Below, piece after piece: positions 51,579 to 59,773 of a DNA stretch of 64,000 nt. The DNA is taken from assembly GCF_021129195.1 (NCBI RefSeq), contig NZ_JAJOHW010000037.1, positions 1-64,000 on the forward strand, given 5' to 3'. The first letter of the stretch is position 1; every line of letters starts with the position of its first letter. The notes beneath the pieces are model-generated. The model saw only the letters and a program-made list of their open reading frames with translations. It did not search any database and was not told the DNA's origin. The stretch is from Chromobacterium aquaticum. Lineage in GTDB: Bacteria; Pseudomonadota; Gammaproteobacteria; Burkholderiales; Chromobacteriaceae. The translations under genes and the position numbers were made by a program.

Positions 51579-51837
51579 ATACTGCACCGGCTGCCGCTGG
51601 CTGCTGCGCGCCGCCTGGATGGCGCAGGAACTGCTGACCACCTTCGAGAAGGAGTTGGCGGAAGTCGCCTTGCAGCCGGGCAGCGGTGGTGTGTTCCGCG
51701 TCGAGCTGGATGGCGAACTGCTGTGGGACCGCAAGGCCGACGGCGGTTTTCCCGACATCAAGCTGCTGAAACAGCGAGTGCGCGACCGGGTGGCGCCGCA
51801 GCGCTCGCTGGGCCATAGCGACGGCGCCGTCTCCTGA
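51532..51837 (+). CDS. SelT/SelW/SelH-family thioredoxin-fold protein
   Basis: This 101-residue protein has the Rdx-family opening LSIEYCTGCRWLLRAAWMAQELL, in which CxxC (C18, C21) replaces the Cys-x-x-Sec of selenoprotein W. FRVELDGELLWDRKADGGFPDIKLLKQRVRD is the typical C-terminal half. It is probably a small redox protein. It lies 13 bases upstream of dinB and is likely cotranscribed. ATG 51532 is chosen because the longer reading from 51493 is not family-like. Confidence 0.88.
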   Translation: MTSLIPPAKTPRLSIEYCTGCRWLLRAAWMAQELLTTFEKELAEVALQPGSGGVFRVELDGELLWDRKADGGFPDIKLLKQRVRDRVAPQRSLGHSDGAVS

Positions 51838-51850
51838 TCCGGTCATCGCC

Positions 51851-53011
51851 ATGAGCGAGCCGCTGCGCAAGATCATCCACGTCGACTGCGACTGCTTCTA
51901 CGCCGCCATCGAGATGCGCGACGATCCCTCGCTGCGGCCGCTGCCGCTGGCGGTGGGCGGCCGGCCGGAAAGCCGCGGCGTGATCGCCACCTGCAATTAC
52001 ATCGCGCGCCGCTACGGTGTGCGTTCGGCGATGTCGTCGGCGCGCGCGCTGCGCTTGTGTCCGGATCTGCTGATCCTGCCGCCGGACATGGCGCGTTACC
52101 GCGAAGCCAGCCAGAAGATCATGCGCATCTATGAGCGCTACACCCCCTTGATCGAACCCCTGTCGTTGGACGAAGCCTATCTGGATGTGAGCGGCCAGCC
52201 GCATGAGCAGGGCAGCGCCACCTTGATGGCGGAGGCGATCCGTCGCCAGATCCGCGAGGAGGTGGGCATCACCGCATCAGCCGGCATCGCGCCGAACAAA
52301 TTCCTGGCCAAGGTGGCCAGTGACTGGAACAAGCCGGACGGGCAATTCCTGATCCGGCCGCAGGACGTGGCCGGCTTCGTCGCAACGCTGCCGGTGGAGA
52401 AGATCCATGGCGTGGGCCGGGTCACCGCGCAGCGGCTGAACGAGCTGGGCATTCGGCGCTGCGGCGACATGCTGGCCTGGGAGCTGACCGATCTGTTGCG
52501 CCATTTCGGCCGCTTCGGCGAACGCCTGTATGAGCTGGCGCGCGGTGTCGATCCGCGGCCGGTGTCCACCGACCGCAGCCGCAAAACGATCAGCGTCGAG
52601 GAGACCTATGCCGTCGATCTGCCCGACGTCGCCGCCTGCCTGTCCAAGCTGCCGGAGCTGATAGACCGCTTGAGCGCGCGCATCGCGCGCAGCGGCAACC
52701 CCGCGTTCAAGGGTTTGTCGGTCAAGCTCAAGTTCGATGATTTCAACCAGACCACGGTGGAGCACAGCGGCGGCCAGCTGTCGCCGGCGCGTTTTGGAGA
52801 GCTGCTGCGGGTGGGTTTCGAGCGCGGCCGGCGTCCGGTGCGCCTGGTCGGCGTCGGCGTCAAGCTGGCTGACGAGCACGATCTGCCGCGCCAGCTGCGC
52901 CTGTTCGGTCGCGACGGCCGCCCGCTGCCGGACCTGCCGGCGGCGGACGCTGTCGCGGCCGAGGCGGAGCCGCCAGCGAGTGACGCCGGCCAGCCTCCGC
53001 AGCATAGCTGA
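51851..53011 (+). CDS. dinB: DNA polymerase IV (Y family)
   Basis: This 386-residue translesion polymerase has catalytic acids D12 (HVDCDCFYAAIEM) and D107-E108 (SLDEAYLDVS), the palm and fingers VIATCNYIARRYGVRSAMSS, a helix-hairpin-helix thumb (KIHGVGRVTAQRLNELGI) and a little-finger domain. No LexA-type operator is visible directly upstream of this gene or the SelW-like gene. The extreme C terminus is Pro/Ala-rich and shows no clear beta-clamp-binding motif. Confidence 0.93.
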   Translation: MSEPLRKIIHVDCDCFYAAIEMRDDPSLRPLPLAVGGRPESRGVIATCNYIARRYGVRSAMSSARALRLCPDLLILPPDMARYREASQKIMRIYERYTPLIEPLSLDEAYLDVSGQPHEQGSATLMAEAIRRQIREEVGITASAGIAPNKFLAKVASDWNKPDGQFLIRPQDVAGFVATLPVEKIHGVGRVTAQRLNELGIRRCGDMLAWELTDLLRHFGRFGERLYELARGVDPRPVSTDRSRKTISVEETYAVDLPDVAACLSKLPELIDRLSARIARSGNPAFKGLSVKLKFDDFNQTTVEHSGGQLSPARFGELLRVGFERGRRPVRLVGVGVKLADEHDLPRQLRLFGRDGRPLPDLPAADAVAAEAEPPASDAGQPPQHS

Positions 53012-53034
53012 GGCTGGCCGGCGCAAGGCCGGGA

Positions 53035-55770
53035 TCAGGGGGTTTTGAAGTCGCCGGCGTAGACCTGGAACAGCTGGGCCGGGTCTATGTGCTTGCGTAG
53101 CGCGGCGTTCACCTGTTCCACCGTCAGCGCGGCGATGGCGGCGTCCACCTTGGCGTTGAAGTCCATGCCGCGGCCGATCTGCAACTGGCCGTCCAGCGCC
53201 GCGCTCAGCGCGCCATCCTGGGCGCGGGCGATTTCCCTTTCCTGCTGCAAGGCCTTCTTGGCGTCGGCCAGTTCGGTGGCGTTGACGCCGTCGCGGATGA
53301 AGTGAGCCAGCTCCTCGGTCACGCCTTGTTTCAGCTTGTCCAGGTTTTGCGGCGCGTAGATGGCCACCAGGCTCAGGCTGGCCACCGCTTCGAAACTTCC
53401 CGCCCTGAATTGGCTGCCGGCGTAGTAGCTGATGCCTTCTTTCTGGCGCAGGCGATCCAGCAGCCGCGATTTGACGCCGCCGCCCAGAATCTTGTTGGCG
53501 ATCAGCATCGCCGGATAGTCGGCGTCGCTGTCCCGCATCGCCAGCGGCGCGGTGGCCAGGTAGAAGGCATTGGCCTTGTCTTTGACCTGCAATTGCCGTT
53601 GACCGGGCTTGGCCGGCGGCAGTTGGCTGGCCGCGCGGCTGTAAGCGGCCTGGCTGCTCCAGCCGCCGAACAGTTTTTGCAGCTGGTTTTGCGTCGCCTT
53701 GGCGTCGAAATCGCCGACCAGGGCGAAGCGGGCGTGGCTGGCGCCATAGAACTGGCGGTGGAAGCGCTTGATGTCGTCCAGCTTGGTGGTTTTCAGTTCG
53801 GTGGTGGCTTCGTCCAGCGTCGGGCGGTAGCGCAGATCGCCCTTGCGATAGACATTGAGCGCCTGGCCCACGGCCTGGGTGGCGATGGCCTGCGGCTCGT
53901 TGCGCTGGGCGTCGATGGCGGTCAGGCCCTCTTTGCGCAGCAGTTCGAATTCCCGTTCCGGGAAGCTGGGCTGCTTGAGCAGGCTGGCGACCAGGTCCAG
54001 CAGCGCCGGCAGATTGGCGCGGGTGGTTTCAAAGTCGACGTTGACCTCTTGGCCGGAGCCGGAGACGCTGAGCTTGGCCTTCAGCTGATCCAGCCTATCG
54101 CTGATCTCGGCGCGACTGAGCTTGCCGCTGCCGCGCTCCAGCATGCTGGCGACCAGACTGGGGACGGCGCCGCGGCCGAACAGGCTTTTCTCGTCGCCGA
54201 AGGCGAAGCTGAAGCTGCCATTGACGGTTTCGCCACGGGTTTTCTTGGCCAGCAGCGCCAGCTTGGCGCCATTGGCCAGCGTGGTTTTCTCGGTGCGCGC
54301 GTCGATATTGGCCGGGCTGGGATCGAAGGCTTCGCCCTGGCTGATCGCGGCGCGGCCCTTGTAGCCGTCCACCAGCTTGGCCACGTCCGGCGTGGCCGGG
54401 ATCACGCTGCGTTCCGGCTTGGCGGTGGGCACGAACTGGCCATAGGTGCGGTTGGACGCCTTGAAGTAGTTCTCGGCCGCCCGTTCCACGTCCTTGGCGC
54501 TCAGCGCCTCGATGCGGTCGCGATTCAGGAAGAACAGCCGCCAGTCGCCCTTGGCGATGGCTTCGGACATTTCCACCGCCAACTGCTGCGGATCGTTCAG
54601 GGTCTTGTCGATGTCGTTGAGCAGGCTGGCCTTGGCGCGCTTGAGTTCGGCCTCGGTCACCGGCTTGCTCTTGAAGCCTTCCAGCGTGGCGAGCAGCGCC
54701 TGGCGCGCATCGGTCAGCTTCTGGCCCTTGTTCAGTTCCGCCCAGAAGATGATGTAGCCCGGTTCGGCCAGCGCGAACGGCCAAGCCTCGACGCCCACGG
54801 CTTTCTTGCCGCCCACCAGCGCCTGGTACAGCCGGCCGTTGGGGGTGTTGGCCAGGATGTCGGCCAAGGCCAGCACCGCGGTCGCGTCCGGGTGGCTGCC
54901 GGCGGCGATGGGGTAGAGCACCGCGGCCAGTTGGGTGTCGCCGACGCGCTCCACGGTCAATTCGCGCGCGCCGTCGCGCTGCGGTTCCTCGGTCCAGGTC
55001 GGCGTCAGCTGGCGCTGCGGCTTGGCGATCTTGCCGAAAGCCCGCTGGACGACGGCCAGTGTCGCCGCCGGATCGAACTTGCCGCTGATCATCAGCACCG
55101 CGTTGTCCGGCTGGTAGTACTTGCGGTAGAAGGCCTGCAGATTGTCGATGCGGACCTTTTCCACGTCGGAGCGCGCGCCTATGGTGTTGTGACCGTAGTT
55201 GTGCCAGTCGTAGCTGACCGCGGTCATCTGCTTCCACAGCACGCGGCGGGGATTGTTCTCCCCCATCTCCATTTCATTGCGCACCACCGAGAACTCGGTG
55301 TCCAGATCGCTCCTGGCGATCTTGCTGTTGACCATGCGGTCGGCTTCCATCTCCAGCGCCCAGCGCAGATTATCGTCGTTGGCGGGGAAGGTTTCGTAGT
55401 AGTTGGTGCGGTCCAGGAAGGTGGTGCCGTTGAACTGCATGCCGCGCTTGCCGAGTTCCTGCATCAGATTGCCGCTGCTGGGCGTGCCCTTGAACAGCAT
55501 GTGCTCCAGCAAGTGGGCCATGCCGGTTTCGCCATAGCTTTCGTGGCGGCTGCCCACCAGATAGGTGACGTTGACGGTGGTGGTGGGCTTGGAGGCGTCC
55601 GGCGCCAGCAGGACGCGCAGGCCATTGGGCAGCCGGTATTCGGTGATGCCTTCCACGCTGGTGTAGGCTTGCAGTTGGCTTTGGCTGGCGGTCACGGCTT
55701 CGGCGGCGATGGCCGGCAGGGTGTGGCCCAGGGACAGGGCGAGCAGCAGGCTCAGGGTCTTGATGCGCAT
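53035..55770 (-). CDS. M16-family zinc metallopeptidase (pitrilysin-like), secreted
   Basis: This 911-residue protein has a signal peptide (LSLLLALSLGHTLPAIA) and tandem M16 units. The N-terminal one has the inverted zinc motif HLLEH (H-x-x-E-H) with the distal glutamate in VVRNEMEMGENNP and is catalytic. The C-terminal one (about 475-900) lacks the motif and is structural. It is probably periplasmic and cleaves peptides. The 462-base gap upstream (55771-56232) carries two repeat elements in inverse orientation. Confidence 0.93.
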   Translation of the reverse strand: MRIKTLSLLLALSLGHTLPAIAAEAVTASQSQLQAYTSVEGITEYRLPNGLRVLLAPDASKPTTTVNVTYLVGSRHESYGETGMAHLLEHMLFKGTPSSGNLMQELGKRGMQFNGTTFLDRTNYYETFPANDDNLRWALEMEADRMVNSKIARSDLDTEFSVVRNEMEMGENNPRRVLWKQMTAVSYDWHNYGHNTIGARSDVEKVRIDNLQAFYRKYYQPDNAVLMISGKFDPAATLAVVQRAFGKIAKPQRQLTPTWTEEPQRDGARELTVERVGDTQLAAVLYPIAAGSHPDATAVLALADILANTPNGRLYQALVGGKKAVGVEAWPFALAEPGYIIFWAELNKGQKLTDARQALLATLEGFKSKPVTEAELKRAKASLLNDIDKTLNDPQQLAVEMSEAIAKGDWRLFFLNRDRIEALSAKDVERAAENYFKASNRTYGQFVPTAKPERSVIPATPDVAKLVDGYKGRAAISQGEAFDPSPANIDARTEKTTLANGAKLALLAKKTRGETVNGSFSFAFGDEKSLFGRGAVPSLVASMLERGSGKLSRAEISDRLDQLKAKLSVSGSGQEVNVDFETTRANLPALLDLVASLLKQPSFPEREFELLRKEGLTAIDAQRNEPQAIATQAVGQALNVYRKGDLRYRPTLDEATTELKTTKLDDIKRFHRQFYGASHARFALVGDFDAKATQNQLQKLFGGWSSQAAYSRAASQLPPAKPGQRQLQVKDKANAFYLATAPLAMRDSDADYPAMLIANKILGGGVKSRLLDRLRQKEGISYYAGSQFRAGSFEAVASLSLVAIYAPQNLDKLKQGVTEELAHFIRDGVNATELADAKKALQQEREIARAQDGALSAALDGQLQIGRGMDFNAKVDAAIAALTVEQVNAALRKHIDPAQLFQVYAGDFKTP

Positions 55771-55889
55771 GCGGTGGCGTTTCCTCTGGCGTGAATGCGG
55801 GACGGCGGCGCGTAGCGGCGCCGGAACTGCATAGGCTTGCGATTTTGCTTGCTTTCGTCAAGTCGGAAACCTTCCGGGTATGACGTAAA

Positions 55890-56029
55890 GAACCTGTTTA
55901 CGATCTGCTGTGCTTCGGCGATACGGCGTTGAAACCGAGCTCAAAATGCTCATGTACCACGTGTACATTCCGCTTTTTCGCCCGTTTTCGCCTTGTCTCG
56001 CCTTAGCTCGCGAGATCGTAAACACGTTC
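55890..56029 (-). mobile_element. TNA-flanked 140-bp structured element, copy D (reverse orientation)
   Basis: Read on the minus strand it aligns over 140 bases with copies A-C. The outer stem is of the TTTACGATCT subtype. The right flank is TAA (56030-56032); the left flank is AAA after TAA (55886-55888), so the duplication is imperfect. It is the only full copy not touching a stop codon. Confidence 0.83.
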
Positions 56030-56092
56030 TAAGTCTGGGGCAAACAGGGGTAGGCCGGCGCGGCGGGCAATTGGTTCCCGCCATGGAACTTA

Positions 56093-56232
56093 GAGCCTGT
56101 TTATGATCTCGCGAGAAAGAGCGAGACAAGGCGGAAATGACCGAAGAAGCGGAATGTACATACGGTACATGAGCATTCTGAGGTCATTTCCAACGTCGTA
56201 TCGCCGAAGCGCAGCAGATCGTAAACAGGCTC
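56093..56232 (+). mobile_element. TNA-flanked 140-bp structured element, copy C
   Basis: The ends are GAGCCTGTTT...TAAACAGGCTC, flanked by TTA (56090-56092) and TCA (56233-56235). The right TCA is the TGA stop of rodA on the minus strand. The central stem GGAAATGACC / GGTCATTTCC is perfectly paired although it differs from the other copies. It lies 63 bases from the inverted copy D. Confidence 0.86.
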
Positions 56233-57327
56233 TCAGCGTTTTAGATTGCTGATGCTCATCAACATGCCCATGCCGACGAACAGGGTGACGGTGGCGGTGC
56301 CGCCGTAGGACATGAAGGGCAGCGGCACGCCCACCACCGGCAGGATGCCGGACACCATGCCCATATTGACGAAGGCGTAGACGAAGAAGGACAGGGTGAT
56401 GGAGCCGGCCATCAATCGGCCGTACAGCGTTTGCGCGCTGGCGGTGATCATCATCGCGCGGCTGAGCACCAGCAGATAGAGCACCAGCAGCAGCACATTG
56501 CCGGCCAGGCCGAATTCCTCGGAATACACCGCGAAGATGAAGTCCGTGGTCCGTTCCGGGATGTAATCGAGGTGGGTCTGGGTGCCGTTGAGCCAGCCCT
56601 TGCCCCAGGGGCCGCCGGAGCCGATGGCGATCATGGACTGGATGATGTGGTAGCCGTCGCCCAAGGGGTCGGTGGTCGGATCTATCATGGTCAGCACCCG
56701 GCGGCGCTGATAGTCGTGCAGCAGGTTCCAGACGATGGGCAGGCTGGCCGCGCCCATGCCGATGCCGGCGAAGATCACCTTCCACGGCAGGCCGGCGAAG
56801 AACAGCACGAACAGGCCGGCCGCGGCGATCAGCAGCGTGGTGCCCAGGTCCGGCTGCTTCAGCACCAGCGCGCTGGGCACCGCCATCAGCAAGGCGGCCA
56901 CCAGGTAGTGCCACCAGCGCATCGACAGCTCGTATTTCTGGAAGAACCAGGCCAGCATCATCGGCAGCGCGATCTTCATGATCTCGGACGGCTGGATGCG
57001 GGTGATGCCCAGTTCCAGCCAGCGGGTGGAGCCGTTGACGGTGACGCCCTTGAAGTGGACGGCCAGCAGCAGCAGCACGCCCAGGCCGTAGATGGGCGGC
57101 GCGAAGTTCATGATGCTTTGCGGCCGCATGCGGGCGATCACCCACATGATGATCAGCGACAGGCTGGTGTAGACCAGCTTGTTGTCTATCTTGTCGAAGG
57201 ACTGATTGTTGGCCGAGTACAGCAGCACCATGCTGAGCACGAAGATCAGGCCCAGGAACAGCATCATCCAGCCGTCCAGCGGTTCCTTGATCTGCTGCCA
57301 GACGCGTTTAATTAGAGAGGTCTGCAT
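56233..57327 (-). CDS. rodA: Rod-shape-determining protein RodA (peptidoglycan glycosyltransferase)
   Basis: This 364-residue SEDS-family glycan polymerase of the elongasome has about ten helices. ILFVLSMVLLYSANNQ, ITRIQPSEIMKIALP, KQPDLGTTLLIAAAG and the SYGGTATVTLF end are characteristic. It works with PBP2, whose gene overlaps the start by 20 bases. The TGA stop is shared with the flank of repeat copy C. Confidence 0.96.
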   Translation of the reverse strand: MQTSLIKRVWQQIKEPLDGWMMLFLGLIFVLSMVLLYSANNQSFDKIDNKLVYTSLSLIIMWVIARMRPQSIMNFAPPIYGLGVLLLLAVHFKGVTVNGSTRWLELGITRIQPSEIMKIALPMMLAWFFQKYELSMRWWHYLVAALLMAVPSALVLKQPDLGTTLLIAAAGLFVLFFAGLPWKVIFAGIGMGAASLPIVWNLLHDYQRRRVLTMIDPTTDPLGDGYHIIQSMIAIGSGGPWGKGWLNGTQTHLDYIPERTTDFIFAVYSEEFGLAGNVLLLVLYLLVLSRAMMITASAQTLYGRLMAGSITLSFFVYAFVNMGMVSGILPVVGVPLPFMSYGGTATVTLFVGMGMLMSISNLKR

Positions 57328-59248
57328 TGTCGTTGGCGGTGTCGGTGGGCATGGTCTTCAGCGTGCCTTCGATGTCTTTCGGCACCTTGCCCAGCAAATA
57401 GTAGTCGAACAGCGCGCGCACGATGGGCGCGGCGGCGGCGGCGCCGAAGCCGGCGTTCTCCACGATCACCGCCACCGCAATGCGCGGCTTGTCCACCGGC
57501 GCGAAGGCGATGAACCAGCTGTGGTCGCGGTATTGCTCGGCCAGCGCGGCGGCGTTGTACTTGGCGCCTTGCTTGATCTGCACCACCTGGGCGGTGCCGG
57601 TCTTGCCGGCCATGGAGTATTGCAGGCCCACGCCCAGCCGCGCGCCGGTGCCGCGCGTCATCACGCCTTCCATGCCGCGCTTCACGTATTCGAAGTTTTC
57701 CGGCTTGAATGGAATCTGGCGGGTGGGCATCGGTTCGATGATGCGCGCCTTGCCGCTGCGGGTGTCCACCACTTGCTGCACCAGGTGTGGTTTGAACACC
57801 TGGCCATCGTTGGCCATGATGGCGGTGGCGTTGGCCATTTGCAGCGGAGTGTAGGCGTTGAAGCCCTGGCCGATGCCGATGCTGACCACGTCGGCCGGAT
57901 ACCAGCGGCGGAATTCTTCCTTGTAGCGGGCGAAGCGCTTGGCCTTCCATTCCTTGGACGGCAGCACGCCTATGGATTCACCGTCCAGGTCGATGCCGCT
58001 CTTGCTGCCCAGGCCGAACTGCGCCAGCGCCGGGTGGATCTTGTCTATGCCCATGTCCCAGGCCAGCTTGTAGAAGAAGGTATCACTGGAGACTTCGATC
58101 GCGCGTTGCAGATTGATCATGCCGTTGCCGGCCTTCTTGCTGTCGCGGAACTGGTGGCTGGAGCCGGGCAGGGTGAAGTAGCCGGGCGCCGGGCGGATGT
58201 CGCGCATGCCGATGGCGTGGTTTTCCAATGCGGCCATCGCCATGAAGGGCTTGAAGGTGGAGCCGGGCGGATAGGTGCCGCGCAGCGCGCGGTTGATCAT
58301 CGGCTTCTGCCAGTCGTTGTTCAGATTGCTCCAGGTCTGGGTGTCGATGCCGTCTATGAACAGATTGGGATCGAAGCCCGGCTTGGACAGGAAGGCGAGC
58401 ACGCCGCCGGTGGACGGCTCTATCGCCACCAGCGCGCCGCGGCGGCTGCCGAACAGCTTGTCCGCCATTTCCTGCAAGCGGATGTCCAGCGCCAGCTTCA
58501 AGGTGTTGCCGTTGACCGGCGGCGTGCGCCGCAGCGAGCGCACCGCGCGGCCGCCGGAATCGGTTTCCACCTCTTCGAAACCGACCTTGCCGTGCAGATC
58601 ATCCTCGTACACCGCTTCCAGGCCGGTCTTGCCGATATAGTTGGAGCCCTTGTAATTGGCGGTTTTCTCTTCCTCTTCCAGCCTTTCCTTGTCGCGCTGG
58701 TTGATGCGGCCGATGTAGCCGAGCACATGGCTGGTCATTTCCTTGAACGGATAGTCGCGGAACAGCCGCGCCTTGACCTCCACGCCGGGGAAGCGCCAGG
58801 CCTGGGCGGCGACGCGCGCGGCCTCCTCCTCGCTGAGCTTGGTTTTCAGCGGGATGGATTCAAAGTTCTTGCTCTCGGTCAGCAGGCGTTTGAACTGGCG
58901 TTCGTCGCGCGGGGTGATGTCCACCAGCTTGCGCAGCTCGGCCTCGGTGGCGGCCAGGTCGGCGATCTTGCTCGGCGTCAGCTCCAGCGTATAGGCGGAG
59001 TAGTTCTGCGCCAGCACCACGCCGTTGCGGTCCAGGATCAGGCCGCGGTTGGGCAGGATGGGTACCAGCGAGATGCGGTTGTTCTGCGCCAGCGTGGAAA
59101 AGTGCTCGTGTTGCAGCACTTGCAGCCAGATGAAGCGCGAGAGCAGCACCAGGAACATCAGCACGATCAGCGCGTAGGCGACGATCAGGCGCAGTTGGAA
59201 CTGGCTGTCTTCGGCCTGGGGATTCTTGAAGCGGGTCGGTTGAGGCAT
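57308..59248 (-). CDS. mrdA: Penicillin-binding protein 2
   Basis: This 646-residue class B transpeptidase crosslinks side-wall peptidoglycan. One N-terminal membrane helix (about 20-42) and a pedestal domain precede the transpeptidase domain with S330-T-F-K333 (YPPGSTFKPF), an SxN-type motif (SSDTFF) and KTG in AGKTGTAQV. It is the usual partner of RodA. It lies 15 bases after mreD within the mreBCD-mrdA-rodA operon. Confidence 0.96.
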   Translation of the reverse strand: MPQPTRFKNPQAEDSQFQLRLIVAYALIVLMFLVLLSRFIWLQVLQHEHFSTLAQNNRISLVPILPNRGLILDRNGVVLAQNYSAYTLELTPSKIADLAATEAELRKLVDITPRDERQFKRLLTESKNFESIPLKTKLSEEEAARVAAQAWRFPGVEVKARLFRDYPFKEMTSHVLGYIGRINQRDKERLEEEEKTANYKGSNYIGKTGLEAVYEDDLHGKVGFEEVETDSGGRAVRSLRRTPPVNGNTLKLALDIRLQEMADKLFGSRRGALVAIEPSTGGVLAFLSKPGFDPNLFIDGIDTQTWSNLNNDWQKPMINRALRGTYPPGSTFKPFMAMAALENHAIGMRDIRPAPGYFTLPGSSHQFRDSKKAGNGMINLQRAIEVSSDTFFYKLAWDMGIDKIHPALAQFGLGSKSGIDLDGESIGVLPSKEWKAKRFARYKEEFRRWYPADVVSIGIGQGFNAYTPLQMANATAIMANDGQVFKPHLVQQVVDTRSGKARIIEPMPTRQIPFKPENFEYVKRGMEGVMTRGTGARLGVGLQYSMAGKTGTAQVVQIKQGAKYNAAALAEQYRDHSWFIAFAPVDKPRIAVAVIVENAGFGAAAAAPIVRALFDYYLLGKVPKDIEGTLKTMPTDTANDNADLSN

Positions 59249-59263
59249 GGACGGTTCGCGGCG

Positions 59264-59767
59264 CTACACCGCGTTGTGGCGGTAGGGCATCAGCATCAGT
59301 TTGGTCAGCAGCGGCCACAGCAGCGCGCCGATCAAGGGCGGCAGGAAATAGGCCCAGCCGACGAAGGCGGAACCGGTCAGCATGCGCACCACCACCATGA
59401 TGATCTGGTTGGTCAGCAACAGGCCCAGCACCACCAGCGTTTGCTGGCCCAGATTGAACATCACCACCTGGCGCTGGCGCGCCAGCGCCAGATAGGCGGT
59501 GATCGAATAGGCCAGCGCGTGCTGGCCGAACAAGCCCGCGGTGGAAATATCGGCCACCAGTCCCAACAGGAAGGCGGTGCCGATATTGACCCGGCGCGGC
59601 TGGTTGATCACCCAGTACAGGATCAGCATGCCGATGAAGTCCGGCAGCCAGCGCGTGCTGCCATGCGGCAGCGGGATCAGTTCGATCAGAATGGCGAAGG
59701 CGAAGGAAAACAGGATGAAGCGGCGCTTCACCGGTTTGAGCAGTTCCTTGGGGCGCTCGAACGACAT
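59264..59767 (-). CDS. mreD: Rod-shape-determining protein MreD
   Basis: This 167-residue inner-membrane protein has five to six helices. PDFIGMLILYWVINQPRRVNIGTAFLLGLVADI is typical of MreD. It links MreC to the elongasome. It lies six bases after mreC. Confidence 0.92.
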   Translation of the reverse strand: MSFERPKELLKPVKRRFILFSFAFAILIELIPLPHGSTRWLPDFIGMLILYWVINQPRRVNIGTAFLLGLVADISTAGLFGQHALAYSITAYLALARQRQVVMFNLGQQTLVVLGLLLTNQIIMVVVRMLTGSAFVGWAYFLPPLIGALLWPLLTKLMLMPYRHNAV

Positions 59768-59773
59768 CGGGGC

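Noticed and set aside
51700-51851. A LexA operator for dinB
   Set aside because: No CTGT-N8-ACAG pattern was seen upstream of dinB or of the preceding SelW-like gene.
53302-55794. An 830-codon plus-strand frame opposite the M16 peptidase
   Set aside because: Shadow frame; the minus-strand protein has a signal peptide, the zinc motif and the full family length.
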